Of a DNA stretch of 64,000 nt, positions 32,174-40,736 are shown one piece after another. Source of the stretch: Bacillota bacterium (lineage in GTDB: Bacteria > Bacillota > Clostridia > Lachnospirales > Lachnospiraceae). The notes beneath the pieces are model-generated. The model did not search any database. It saw nothing but the letters and a program-made list of their open reading frames with translations, and had not been told where the DNA came from. Each line of letters begins with the position of its first letter. The first letter of the stretch is position 1. Made by a program: the position numbers and the translations under genes. Location of the stretch: positions 1 through 64,000 of the forward strand of contig JAEWYQ010000038.1 in NCBI GenBank assembly GCA_023395555.1, given 5' to 3'.

Positions 32174-33547
32174 CTATTTCATTATTTTTTTCAGTATAGA
32201 TAAATGATTTTCAAAAGGCGGGTAACGTAAATTTATGTCCAGTAAGTTAGACTTTTTTATAACACCTTTTTGATGTGTAAATGTATCATAGCTATTTTTT
32301 CCGTGATACCGCCCCATTCCGCTTTCTCCAACTCCCCCGAACGGCATATTGGGATTGGTCAAATGAATTACCGTATCGTTCACACACCCGCCGCCGAAGG
32401 AAGCATTCTTCATGACATATCTTTCCCGCTTTTTACTTGTTGTGAAAAAATAAAGGGCAAGGGGTTTTGGACGTTCTCTGATGGCTGCCAGCGCGTCGCT
32501 TAACCTCTCAAATTGCAGAATCGGAAGCAAAGGCCCGAAGATTTCCTCCTTCATTACGGCATTTTCCCAAGTTACATGATCCAAAATAGTAGGCGCAATT
32601 TGTAAGCTATCCTTATTGCATCCTCCTCCAGTAACAATCTTGCTGTTTTCTATCAAACTCAAAAGTCTTTCAAAATGTTTCTGATTGATAATTTTAGGAT
32701 AGTGCTCGCTTTGCAGAGGGTCCTTCCCGTAAAATACGGTAATATATTTCTTCATCTCAATGATCAGCTCGTCTTTTATCCTTTTATGCACAAGTACATA
32801 ATCCGGGGCAACACAGGTTTGACCCGCGTTTAAAAACTTACCCCAGACAATTCTTTTTGCCGCCAGCTTAAGATTGGCTGTTTCATCGACAATACACGGG
32901 CTTTTCCCGCCCAGCTCCAAGGTTACGGGCGTAAGATGCTTTGCCGCTGATTCCATAACGCTTTTTCCAACCTGCGGGCTTCCGGTAAAAAATATATAAT
33001 CGAATTTCTCATCCAGCAACGATTTGTTAGCTTCCCGTCCGCCGCGGACTACCGCAACATATTCCTCCCTGAAAACCTCTTTCATTATTTTTTCTATCAT
33101 TTCGGAGGTGTGAAAGGAATACTCCGAAGGCTTTAATACACAGGTATTCCCCGCAGCCAGCGCGCCTACAAGCGGTACCATGGCTAATTGGAACGGATAG
33201 TTCCATGGCGACATAATAAGAACCACGCCGTAAGGCTCCGTATAAAGAACACTGGAAGAAGGAAAATGCATCAGAGGGGTTTTTACCCGCTTAGGCCTTG
33301 TCCAATTGGATAAATGCTTTATCACATATTTAATTTCTTCTAATACGATTCCGATTTCTGTTTCATAAGCTTCGAATTCCGATTTGTTTAAATCCAATTT
33401 TAAAGCCGACATAATTTCATTTTCATGCTTTTTAATCGCGTCACGCAAACAATTGAGCTTTGCAATACGGAATTTAATGTCTTTCGTTTCTCCTGCCGAA
33501 AAAAATTCTCTCTGCGATTTGATTGCTTCCTTCCTATCAGATATAAT
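32174..33547 (-). CDS. Aldehyde dehydrogenase (class 3 type), apparent ATT start or frameshifted start
   Basis: NAD(P)-dependent aldehyde dehydrogenase of about 457 residues, membrane-associated YwdH/ALDH3 type by its length and PPF-type C-terminus. Signatures: MSPWNYPFQ, LKPSEYS, FTGSPQVGKS, the Glu in TLELGGKSPCI, catalytic Cys in NAGQTCVAPDY, and EEIFGPLLPIL. Open, family-like sequence (AIKSQREFFSAGETKDIKFRIAKLN) runs upstream of the first possible TTG (33448) back to 33547. There an ATT lies six bases after AGGAGG, while the nearby ATG (33551) is out of frame and ends after four codons. Either initiation is at ATT or one base has been lost or gained. Confidence 0.85.
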   Translation of the reverse strand: MISDRKEAIKSQREFFSAGETKDIKFRIAKLNCLRDAIKKHENEIMSALKLDLNKSEFEAYETEIGIVLEEIKYVIKHLSNWTRPKRVKTPLMHFPSSSVLYTEPYGVVLIMSPWNYPFQLAMVPLVGALAAGNTCVLKPSEYSFHTSEMIEKIMKEVFREEYVAVVRGGREANKSLLDEKFDYIFFTGSPQVGKSVMESAAKHLTPVTLELGGKSPCIVDETANLKLAAKRIVWGKFLNAGQTCVAPDYVLVHKRIKDELIIEMKKYITVFYGKDPLQSEHYPKIINQKHFERLLSLIENSKIVTGGGCNKDSLQIAPTILDHVTWENAVMKEEIFGPLLPILQFERLSDALAAIRERPKPLALYFFTTSKKRERYVMKNASFGGGCVNDTVIHLTNPNMPFGGVGESGMGRYHGKNSYDTFTHQKGVIKKSNLLDINLRYPPFENHLSILKKIMK

Positions 33548-33641
33548 ACATCTCCTCCTTACTGTAAAGTTTTATTATTCCCTTATGGATAGCTTATACC
33601 CTCTTTCATCAACCAGTCAAGTAAAAGGATAAAAGTTTTTT

Positions 33642-33670
33642 CAGCAGGGGATGATTCTCATCCCCTGCTG
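33642..33670. terminator. Strong hairpin after the sigma-like remnant
   Basis: CAGCAGGGGATGA pairs perfectly with TCATCCCCTGCTG around a TTC loop. No good U-tract follows on the minus strand, so terminator function is likely but unproven. Confidence 0.6.
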
Positions 33671-33680
33671 CCATTATTAA

Positions 33681-34130
33681 TCAGTATTCATAAATAGAGC
33701 AGGCAACCGGCGTATTATCCTCTTTTTCAGGAAGCACGAGAAAGCCTTTGTTATATAGTGCCTCATAAAAATAAATACCGGAATAAAAACTGATCCAGGT
33801 TGCAGCAAATCCGTCGGCATATCCCTTTAAATGCTCCGGGATCGTGTTTTTAACAATCCGCCGTATATTCGCTGCCTTCTCTCTACAGAGGGGGCCCAGC
33901 ACCCTTTTCATTTCTGCATTTACTTCGTCAAACAGTTTTCTGCCCACACCATACATTTTTCAAGTTCGGTTGGTGTCTGCCCCGAACTCCATTGATAACC
34001 TGCGACGCCATCTGATTTCCTGCGCCAGCTCCTCAGCTTCATCATAGTTATTCATTTTTTTAATTGCAAACCCAAGGAATGCATTCAGGTAGGTTTCTTC
34101 TAACTGACGCCGTTGCTCTTCTCTGTTCAT
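33681..34130 (-). pseudogene. Degenerate gene: sigma-70 region 2-like N-terminus with in-frame stop
   Basis: The first 40 codons from the ATG at 34130 (ribosome site GGAGAA) read as the start of a sigma-70-like protein, including AFLGFAIKKMNNYDEAEELAQEI. Unusual text then runs to a TGA at 33960-33962, after which the same frame resumes for 91 codons (MKRVLGPLCREKAANIRRIVKNTIPEHLKGYADGF and onward). Between about 33930 and 34020 the +1 frame gives a more protein-like sequence (GYQWSSGQTPTELEKCMVW), suggesting two compensating frameshifts or a deletion scar. Region 4, needed for -35 recognition, is missing. The sigma assignment rests on the N-terminus only. Confidence 0.5.
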
Positions 34131-34226
34131 GTTCATTTCTCCATTGCTTATGTAAGCTGCTTACAACAATATAGTAACCAGCGCCAATGAAAAGATAAGT
34201 AAATTAGCAGCTATATTTATAAAATC

Positions 34227-34256
34227 GGGGCCTGACACCTATCGTGACACCTATCG
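34227..34256. repeat. Variant 13-bp palindrome plus 12-bp tandem duplication at the trpS stop
   Basis: GGGGCCTGACACC (one base off the dispersed palindrome) at 34227-34239. TGACACCTATCG occurs twice in direct succession (34233-34244 and 34245-34256), and the second copy covers the trpS stop codon. Confidence 0.7.
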
Positions 34257-35255
34257 GATTCTCTCCGGGAAACCAACCTTCTTCTGAACCTTTCGAAGGG
34301 TCTTGGTTGCATAATAGTTTGCCTTCTCCGCATTGGCCTTGATAATTCCGTCAATATAGCCTTTATCCTTCTCCAGCCGGGAGAATTCCTCCTGAATCGG
34401 CTTCAGCAGATGAACCGCGGCTTCTCCCACGGCTAATTTAAAGTCACCATAGCCGGAGCTTGCAAATTCCGCCTCCGTCTCGGCCACATTCTTGCCGGTA
34501 GCAATACAGTAGATATCAATGAGATTCTTAATTCCCGGCTTATCCTCACTGTAACGGATGCTGTTCTCCGAATCAGTCACCGCTCTCTTGAACTTACGGA
34601 TAATGGTATCCGTATCATCCATCAGGTAAATACTTGCGTTGGGATTCTCATCGGATTTGGACATCTTCTTCTCCGGCTCCTGGAGGCTCATGATCTTGGC
34701 TCCCTGCTTGCCCAGATAGGGCTCCGGTATCGTAAATACATCTCCGTAGATTCCGTTAAAACGCTCCGCAATATCCCTGGTAAGTTCAATATGCTGCTTC
34801 TGATCCACACCAACCGGAACGATATCCGACTGGAACAGCAGAATATCTGCCGCCATCAGAACCGGATAGGTGAAGAGACCCGCATTGATATTATCCGCGT
34901 GCTTTGCCGATTTGTCCTTGTACTGGGTCATGCGGCTCAGCTCACCCATATAGGTAAAGCAATTTAATATCCAGCTCAATTCCGCATGGGCTGATACATG
35001 GGATTGATAATAAATGCAATTCTTCTCCGGGTTGAGACCGGCGGCAATATACAGGGTGAGAAGCGCCCTTGCCCTCTTGCGCAGCTCTGCCGGCTCCTGG
35101 CGGACCGTGATGGAATGCATATCAACCACACAGTAGAAGGTCTCATATTCATCCTCAAAAGCAACCCAGTTCTTCAAAGCTCCCAGATAATTTCCCAAGG
35201 TAAGAGTGCCGGTTGCCTGCATCCCGCTAAATAATGATTTTTTTCCGTCTAACAT
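34251..35255 (-). CDS. trpS: Tryptophanyl-tRNA synthetase
   Basis: Class I aminoacyl-tRNA synthetase of 334 residues, charging tRNA-Trp. The N-terminal signature is SGMQATGTLTLGNYLGAL (TLGN variant of HIGH), and KKMSKSDENPNASI is the KMSKS loop. DKSAKHADNINAGLFTYPVLMAADILLF is also typical. Length is normal. No T-box leader was recognisable upstream. The upstream region carries copy 2 of the ATCATGAA element. The end of the gene carries a 12-bp tandem duplication. Confidence 0.96.
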   Translation of the reverse strand: MLDGKKSLFSGMQATGTLTLGNYLGALKNWVAFEDEYETFYCVVDMHSITVRQEPAELRKRARALLTLYIAAGLNPEKNCIYYQSHVSAHAELSWILNCFTYMGELSRMTQYKDKSAKHADNINAGLFTYPVLMAADILLFQSDIVPVGVDQKQHIELTRDIAERFNGIYGDVFTIPEPYLGKQGAKIMSLQEPEKKMSKSDENPNASIYLMDDTDTIIRKFKRAVTDSENSIRYSEDKPGIKNLIDIYCIATGKNVAETEAEFASSGYGDFKLAVGEAAVHLLKPIQEEFSRLEKDKGYIDGIIKANAEKANYYATKTLRKVQKKVGFPERIR

Positions 35256-35366
35256 ATTGTCACTTCCTATTCATTAGTCAGAGCCTTAAATACATCATGC
35301 ATTCTGTCGTAATCATATCAGATGCATTCACTCTCTGCTGGTATCGTACTTATTATGCTTTACTAT

Positions 35367-35407
35367 ATCATGAACAAAAAACATGTTCATGATCTTTCGC
35401 TCCGCTC
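35367..35407. repeat. ATCATGAA/TTCATGAT...TTTCGCTCCGCTC element, copy 2
   Basis: ATCATGAA (35367-35374), TTCATGAT (35386-35393) and TTTCGCTCCGCTC (35395-35407), upstream of trpS; see 13097-13169. Confidence 0.6.
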
Positions 35408-35534
35408 ACATGACTGCAAACCGGCTTGTCGTGCGAATGCTCTTTCCGCACTGTTTACTATGCTTTACTATATAAAGAATATCTAAAAATGTCAATGTTT
35501 CCTGCTAAATAATTTGGCAGGCTGCGAAAGCTTA

Positions 35535-36164
35535 TCATCTAAACTTCTGCACCAATTCTGCCAGGGAATCGACTACACCATCATACTCCGTCACATCCCC
35601 AAAACCATACCTCGCAAAAATGAAAGGTACCCCGGCTTCTTTTGCGGCATTGGCATCTCCCTGGGTATCGCCTACGTAGACCGGATTCTCCAGCTTGTTG
35701 CGCTCTACCACCATGCGTATGTTGTCCGCCTTTAATTTACCGGAACGCCCCGGATACTCATAATCCGTAAAATACTGCTCAAGCTGGGGATAAGCAGCAA
35801 AGAAACACTGGATGTAGCCTTCCTGACAATTGCTTACTATAAATAGTTTATATTTCTTCGTCAATTCTCTCAAGGCTTCTTCCAGCCCTTCATATAACAC
35901 CGCTCCATGCTCCGCCAGATATTCGCACTCATATGCGCAGCATTCCTCTATCACCTTGACCGCATGCGCCCTGTCCACGCTCTGATACAGTCTCTCCCCG
36001 ATCACATCCAGGGGCAAGCCGAATAGCTCCTGCAGCCGTTCCGGGGTTACGACCTCCTTCACCTCCGGGTGCCTTTCCGCCAGCACCTTATTAAAGGCAT
36101 CCGCTACCTCGGCTGTTGAATCCCATAGTGTTCCATCCAAATCAAAAATAATACTATCTGTCAT
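35535..36164 (-). CDS. HAD-superfamily phosphatase (phosphoglycolate phosphatase-like)
   Basis: Cytoplasmic phosphohydrolase of about 209 residues. Motif I is IIFDLDGTLWDS with the nucleophilic Asp; motif II Ser is in IVSNCQEGYI; the Lys motif is in GRSGKLKADNI; motif III is VYVGDTQGDANAAKEAG. The cap is helical (subclass I). The start is uncertain: the ATG at 36164 begins at motif I, while in-frame ATGs at 36179 and 36188 would add 5-8 basic residues. Longer versions up to 36335 lack a convincing ribosome site. Divergent from luxS. Substrate not predictable. Confidence 0.88.
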   Translation of the reverse strand: MTDSIIFDLDGTLWDSTAEVADAFNKVLAERHPEVKEVVTPERLQELFGLPLDVIGERLYQSVDRAHAVKVIEECCAYECEYLAEHGAVLYEGLEEALRELTKKYKLFIVSNCQEGYIQCFFAAYPQLEQYFTDYEYPGRSGKLKADNIRMVVERNKLENPVYVGDTQGDANAAKEAGVPFIFARYGFGDVTEYDGVVDSLAELVQKFR

Positions 36165-36390
36165 GTTATGCTTTTTCATCCTCTTCATTTTATTGATTTT
36201 CCATTGAACTATTTTACCATACATCGCCGGTAATGTATACTCTGTAATCTTCCGTAATTCCTGCTTATCTGTCTTGTTTCTGCCAGAACCTCTTCTTTCC
36301 TGCATTCCCTTTCCTGCCTTTGCCTCATTGGACAAAATCCTTTCCCCATGCTATAATCTTAAATAAAACACCAGGAAAGGCAGGTAACAA

Positions 36391-36870
36391 ATGAAGCAAA
36401 TCGCAAGCTTTACTATTGACCATATGAAATTACTCCGGGGCTTCTATGTCTCAAGGAAGGATAAGATCGGAGAGGAAACCATTACCACCTTTGATATCCG
36501 CATGACCCGTCCCAATTATGAACCGGTGATGCAGACCGGTGAGATGCACGCCATCGAGCATCTGGCCGCAACCTATCTGCGCAATCATCCCGAATACGCC
36601 GGAAAAGTAGTTTATTTCGGCCCAATGGGCTGCCGCACGGGCTTCTACCTGCTTCTTGGCGGTGACTATGAATCAAGGGAGATTCTTCCCCTTTTGATGG
36701 AGACCTATGAATTCATCCGGGATTTTACCGGCGATATCCCCGGTGCGGCTCCGGAAAACTGCGGGAATTATTCGGATATGAACCTGGAAGCGGCTAAGCT
36801 CTGCGCCAAAAGCTTTTTGGATGATATTCTTTACAAGATCACGGACGCCAATCTGATTTATCCAAATTAA
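36391..36870 (+). CDS. luxS: S-ribosylhomocysteine lyase
   Basis: Metal-dependent enzyme of 159 residues that cleaves S-ribosylhomocysteine to homocysteine and the AI-2 precursor DPD. Metal ligands are His53 and His57 in HAIEH and Cys124 (ENCGNYSDM); Glu56 and Cys81 (GPMGCRTGFYLL) are the catalytic pair. Length is standard. No pfs (nucleosidase) gene is adjacent, so in this window the role is best read as activated-methyl-cycle recycling; signalling cannot be judged from the sequence. Confidence 0.96.
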   Translation: MKQIASFTIDHMKLLRGFYVSRKDKIGEETITTFDIRMTRPNYEPVMQTGEMHAIEHLAATYLRNHPEYAGKVVYFGPMGCRTGFYLLLGGDYESREILPLLMETYEFIRDFTGDIPGAAPENCGNYSDMNLEAAKLCAKSFLDDILYKITDANLIYPN

Positions 36871-36959
36871 TAACGCCGTCTGATCCGCAGGCAGCAAAGC
36901 GATTCATTTTTCACGGCTTGATGAATATACTGTATTAAGTATGTATAATGGGAGAAGCT

Positions 36960-37850
36960 ATGGCACACCAAAACTATTTACATATAGCCGAGATAATGAA
37001 GGCATCCCTGCCCTATTTTGACTCGGCGTCAAGGGTACGGCTGGAGTTCTTCAGCAAGCTGCTTGATTTGATGGGAAATCTGAGTGCTATCAGCCGCAAT
37101 AGTATGGTTGCCTGTGGCTACGAAAGTACACATGTGGATGTCGAGGGTCTGTTAAACGGTATCCGCCCTGTATGCAATAACAGGGAACGAGACTTTGTTG
37201 ACCGCATTCTGAACATATTTAATATGAGACGAATGTTTGAGATGTATAATAACATCATGAACATGATGAACGCAATGAATGCCATGCAGGAATTTGAAGG
37301 CTTTTCCTTTACTGACGACACACCGAAGGATGATACGGATAATGTCACAAGCAATTTCACAAATACAAACTTTGAATCCATTTTCCGGGCCTTCAATCAG
37401 GGAGGCTCTGATACACAGGATTCATTCTCCCAACACCGGCAGGAAGGGGATGATGTTCAGGAAGCTTTCTCCCAGCACAGGCAGGAAGGTGATGATACCC
37501 AGGATACTTTCTCTGCCCGCCGGGATGAGAATGACCTCGGTTCACAAGATGATTTCTCCCGGAATGAAGATGGCTTCGGTTCACAGGATGATTTCTCCCG
37601 GAATGAAGATGGCTTCGATTCACAGGATGATTTTTCCCGGCAGCAGCAGGAGGCTTCCTCCCGGCAGCAAGAGGCTCCCTCCGGCAAAAATAATTCCTTT
37701 ATGCCAAATAATTCCATGTTTGAGATGCTGAAGACTATGGTTCCGCCGGAACAGGCAAATACCTTTGAAAACATAAGAATGCTTTTGAATACAATGTCAT
37801 ATGATGGTAATAGTAAATCTGACAATAGCAAGGAGCATGAAAATGGCTGA
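36960..37850 (+). CDS. Uncharacterised protein with two tandem-repeat arrays in a polar middle region
   Basis: Protein of 296 residues. A helical N-terminus (about 1-110; IAEIMKASLPYFDSASRVRLEFFSKLLDLMGNL and a Met/Asn-rich stretch) is followed by a highly polar region of Ser, Gln, Asp, Arg and Glu and a short helical C-terminus (FEMLKTMVPPEQANTFENIRMLLNTM). The middle contains two 14-residue repeats beginning SQHRQEGDD (157-184) and nearly three 13-residue repeats GSQDDFSRNEDGF (194 onward). No family recognised. The start follows GGGAGAAGCT. It overlaps the next gene by eight bases, so the pair forms a unit. The architecture suggests a scaffold or structural role, for instance in sporulation; this is a guess. 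Confidence 0.7.
   Translation: MAHQNYLHIAEIMKASLPYFDSASRVRLEFFSKLLDLMGNLSAISRNSMVACGYESTHVDVEGLLNGIRPVCNNRERDFVDRILNIFNMRRMFEMYNNIMNMMNAMNAMQEFEGFSFTDDTPKDDTDNVTSNFTNTNFESIFRAFNQGGSDTQDSFSQHRQEGDDVQEAFSQHRQEGDDTQDTFSARRDENDLGSQDDFSRNEDGFGSQDDFSRNEDGFDSQDDFSRQQQEASSRQQEAPSGKNNSFMPNNSMFEMLKTMVPPEQANTFENIRMLLNTMSYDGNSKSDNSKEHENG
37428..37643 (+). repeat. In-frame 42-bp (x2) and 39-bp (x2.7) tandem repeats
   Basis: 42-bp units at 37428-37469 and 37470-37511. 39-bp units at 37539-37577, 37578-37616 and a partial one from 37617. The second and third 39-bp units differ at few positions, pointing to recent duplication. Confidence 0.88.
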
Positions 37851-38121
37851 CACATCCTGGACCAATAACCCCAGATTAAATAACATTGATCCCCGGAAGC
37901 TGTCCATCCTCTTGGATTTAATGAAGGAAGTCGAAGGAAAGTCACTGGATCAGGTATTTCCCCTGTTAATGAATACCAATAAGCGTCTGCAGGAACAAAA
38001 CATGGCATTTTCAAAGGATGAAAGCGATATTATGATCGAAATACTTACCAAGAACATGACCCCGAAGGAAAAATCCCAGTTTGAAATGGTAAGAAAAATG
38101 ATGGCTTCCAGGAAAACCTGA
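37843..38121 (+). CDS. Small uncharacterised helical protein, partner of the preceding gene
   Basis: Protein of 92 residues, predicted all-helical: LDLMKEVEGKSLDQVFPLLMNTNKRLQEQNMAFSKDESDIMIEILTKNMTPKEKSQFEMVRKMM. It resembles the C-terminal helical part of its neighbour (both end in a MVPPEQ/MTPKEK-type segment followed by a helix), so the two could be related or interact. The start at 37843 follows AAGGAG at seven bases and overlaps the upstream stop. Terminator 19 bases downstream. Function unknown. Confidence 0.68.
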   Translation: MADTSWTNNPRLNNIDPRKLSILLDLMKEVEGKSLDQVFPLLMNTNKRLQEQNMAFSKDESDIMIEILTKNMTPKEKSQFEMVRKMMASRKT

Positions 38122-38139
38122 TGCCAGCGAAAAATATGT

Positions 38140-38178
38140 AAATAAACAGCGGAGCGGTTACCGTTCCGCTGTTTATTT
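38140..38178. terminator. Terminator of the two-gene unknown cassette
   Basis: AATAAACAGCGGAGCGG pairs with CCGTTCCGCTGTTTATT around a TTA loop (one wobble). Confidence 0.85.
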
Positions 38179-38302
38179 GTAACCAACTAAAAAATACATT
38201 GTTGCTAAATTGCGTAAATACTATATAATCAGAGTTACAGGAAAGCAATTTCAAGCTGACTGGCTGGCTGGATTCAGATAGAGAATAGAAAGAGGTTACA
38301 CC

Positions 38303-39730
38303 ATGCGTAAAAAAGAAAAGGGACATTTCATAAAAACAGTTGCAACGGATTCCATCGGCGCGGAAATGGGAATCGAGCCCGGTGACTATCTTGTTGCCAT
38401 CAATGAGGAGGAAATCGATGATGTATTTGACTATCAGTATCTGATCAAAGACGAATATCTTGAGCTTTTAATTCGAAAAAGCAACGGGGAAGAATGGCTC
38501 CTGGAAATAGATAAGGAGTACGATGAGGATCTGGGCATTGATTTTGAGAACAGTCTGATGAGCGATTACCGCTCCTGCCATAATAAGTGCATCTTCTGCT
38601 TCATTGATCAGATGCCGGAGGGGATGCGCGATACCCTGTATTTTAAGGACGATGATTCCCGGCTGTCCTTTCTCCAGGGAAATTATATCACTCTGACCAA
38701 TATGAGCGATAAGGATGTTGACCGGATTATCCGCTTTCATCTCTCTCCCATTAATATATCCGTCCAGGCTACCAATCCCGAACTCCGCTGCAGGATGCTG
38801 AACAACCGCTTTGCCGGGCGGGCCCTCCAGAAGCTGGACAAGCTGTACGAGGGACATATCGAGATGAACGGCCAGATTGTTCTGTGTAAGAGTGTCAATG
38901 ACGGTCCCGAGCTGAAACGCTCCATTGAGGATCTTTCCAAATACCTCCCCTTTATGAGGAGTGTCTCCGTCGTGCCTGCCGGGATCACCAAATTCCGCCA
39001 GGGATTGTATTCCCTGGGATTATATAATAAGGAAGAAGCCGGGGAGGTCATTGACATGGTGGAAAGCTACCAGCAGAGCTTTTATGAGGCCTTTGGACTT
39101 CATTTCATTCATGCAAGCGACGAATTCTACATCACGGCAGAACGCGAATTCCCCGAGGAGGAACGATATGACGGTTATATCCAGCTGGAAAACGGCGTGG
39201 GTATGATGCGGCTTTTTATCAATGAATTCCATGAGGCCCTGGATCATATTCTGAATTCGGAAGAATACAAAAATCAAAGGACGGATGTCTGCAGAAATGT
39301 CACGAGTGCCACCGGAAAGCTGGCCTATCCGACAATCTGTGCCTTTGCAAAGGAAATCATGGACGCTTTTCCTAACATAAAAATCAATGTGGTATGCATC
39401 CGGAATGATTTCTTCGGTGAGACCATCACCGTGGCGGGTCTGATCACCGGGCAGGATCTCATCCGTCAGCTGAAGGAACGAAAAGAAGAAGGCTGCGATC
39501 TGGGTGATACCCTCCTCATCCCATCCTCCATGCTCAGAACCGGGGAAAATGTATTTCTCGATGACATTACTGTAGAAATGGTGGAGCAGGAGCTTGACAT
39601 CCGGCTGATTCCCGTAGAGTCCAGCGGACAGGAATATCTCCGTTCCATCCTGGATAAGGACCACCGGATGACAAGGAATAACGAAGGCTTCGTATATGTC
39701 AAAGCCTACGAAGAAACTCCACCTGTCTGA
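38303..39730 (+). CDS. DUF512 / PDZ-containing radical SAM-like protein
   Basis: Protein of 475 residues. An N-terminal PDZ-like domain (ATDSIGAEMGIEPGDYLVAIN) precedes a CX3CX2C cluster motif (Cys92, Cys96, Cys99 in CHNKCIFCFIDQMP), a radical-SAM-like barrel (SPINISVQATNPELR, VVPAGITKFRQGL) and the C-terminal DUF512 region. This matches the widespread Firmicute/cyanobacterial TIGR03279-type putative radical SAM proteins, often found near the GTPase Der. Function unknown. Here it is alone. The ribosome site is AGAGG; the gene ends at a 22-bp perfect inverted repeat. Confidence 0.9.
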   Translation: MRKKEKGHFIKTVATDSIGAEMGIEPGDYLVAINEEEIDDVFDYQYLIKDEYLELLIRKSNGEEWLLEIDKEYDEDLGIDFENSLMSDYRSCHNKCIFCFIDQMPEGMRDTLYFKDDDSRLSFLQGNYITLTNMSDKDVDRIIRFHLSPINISVQATNPELRCRMLNNRFAGRALQKLDKLYEGHIEMNGQIVLCKSVNDGPELKRSIEDLSKYLPFMRSVSVVPAGITKFRQGLYSLGLYNKEEAGEVIDMVESYQQSFYEAFGLHFIHASDEFYITAEREFPEEERYDGYIQLENGVGMMRLFINEFHEALDHILNSEEYKNQRTDVCRNVTSATGKLAYPTICAFAKEIMDAFPNIKINVVCIRNDFFGETITVAGLITGQDLIRQLKERKEEGCDLGDTLLIPSSMLRTGENVFLDDITVEMVEQELDIRLIPVESSGQEYLRSILDKDHRMTRNNEGFVYVKAYEETPPV

Positions 39731-39736
39731 TATTAC

Positions 39737-39794
39737 AGATTGGCCCCTTCCATTAAGCCTGAAGTATCACACGCTTAATGGAAGGGGCCAATCT
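39737..39794. terminator. 22-bp perfect inverted repeat between DUF512 gene and the sugar operon
   Basis: Arms at 39737-39758 and 39773-39794 (core GGCCCCTTCC/GGAAGGGGCC), 14-base loop, T run on the plus strand. It ends both convergent transcripts. Confidence 0.88.
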
Positions 39795-39814
39795 ATTCTA
39801 CTATATTTTTTGAA

Positions 39815-40681
39815 TTACTTAATTCCCGAATGTGCCATTGTATTCATTACCTTGCTCTGCAGCAGAATGAACAGCAGTATATTGGGAAGGAACATAATAA
39901 GTGCTCCTGCCGCCGCCATTCCCTGGCCGACTACCGTATTGTTGGCATTGATCAGGGTGCTCATGTAAAATGCCAGGGTTTTCATACTCTCCTGGGAGGT
40001 GAACATATTGGAGGTCTCCAGGTTCCCCCACACCTGCTGAAAGGACAAAATGCATACAGTAGCAACCGCGGGCTTGATCAGCGGTAGAATGACCTTGGCA
40101 TATACCTTGAGATTGCTGGCGCCGTCCATGTAGGCGGCCTCCATCAGCTCATCCGGCACCTGGTCGATAAATTGCTTTAACAGGAACAAACCGACAGGCA
40201 TGGCCAGCAAGGGCAGGATATGGGCAAAGTAGGTATCCATAATTCCCATCTTATCAATAATCAGGTATCGTGGAATCAGCACCGCAGCCGGTACGAACAT
40301 CATGGACAGGGTATTGGCTTCGAAGATCAGCTTCTTCCCCTTGAACTCCAGCTTGGACAGGGCAAAGCCCGCCATGGAGCCGATGATCACCGTCAGCAGC
40401 ACCACCAGGAAGGTGACCGCCAGGGTGTTAAGCAGATACCTGCTTAACGCCACGGATGAGGTCTGCGCTGTCTGGGACAGCTTTGTAAAGTTATCCAAAG
40501 TCGGATGAACCGCAAAGAATTTCGGAGGAAAAGCAAACAATTCTCCCAGGGGTTTAAAGGCATGATTGATGATGTAAACAATTGGCAGCGCCATAAATAA
40601 TGCCAGGGGCACTAATACGATATAGAATTTTAACTGGCTTTTTTGAAAGCCCTTCGGATTAATTGTTATGCTTCTCTTCAT
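39815..40681 (-). CDS. Carbohydrate ABC permease (MalG type), last gene of the large glycan operon
   Basis: Permease of 288 residues, six helices. The EAA loop is LMEAAYMDGASNLKVYAKVILPLIKPA. The start at 40681 follows GGAAGAGG. It is 55 bases after a solute-binding gene, an unusual place because MalG-type permeases normally directly follow the MalF-type gene. It may be the missing partner of the permease at 48.6-49.5 kb or an extra subunit. No ATPase in the cluster. Confidence 0.9.
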   Translation of the reverse strand: MKRSITINPKGFQKSQLKFYIVLVPLALFMALPIVYIINHAFKPLGELFAFPPKFFAVHPTLDNFTKLSQTAQTSSVALSRYLLNTLAVTFLVVLLTVIIGSMAGFALSKLEFKGKKLIFEANTLSMMFVPAAVLIPRYLIIDKMGIMDTYFAHILPLLAMPVGLFLLKQFIDQVPDELMEAAYMDGASNLKVYAKVILPLIKPAVATVCILSFQQVWGNLETSNMFTSQESMKTLAFYMSTLINANNTVVGQGMAAAGALIMFLPNILLFILLQSKVMNTMAHSGIK

Positions 40682-40736
40682 AAGAACCTCTTCCTTCCGG
40701 ATATACTGAAATAATGAATAATAAATTATTTATTAA

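Noticed and set aside
35256..35520. Possible T-box leader before trpS
   Set aside because: No specifier hairpin, T-box sequence or antiterminator could be seen on the minus strand.
36391..36870. luxS as evidence for quorum sensing
   Set aside because: The enzyme serves methyl-cycle recycling in many bacteria; no AI-2 receptor or transporter is present in the window.
36944..36949. TATAAT as -10 of the repeat-protein gene
   Set aside because: Transcription would begin inside the ribosome site, making the message leaderless despite a good GGGAG site.
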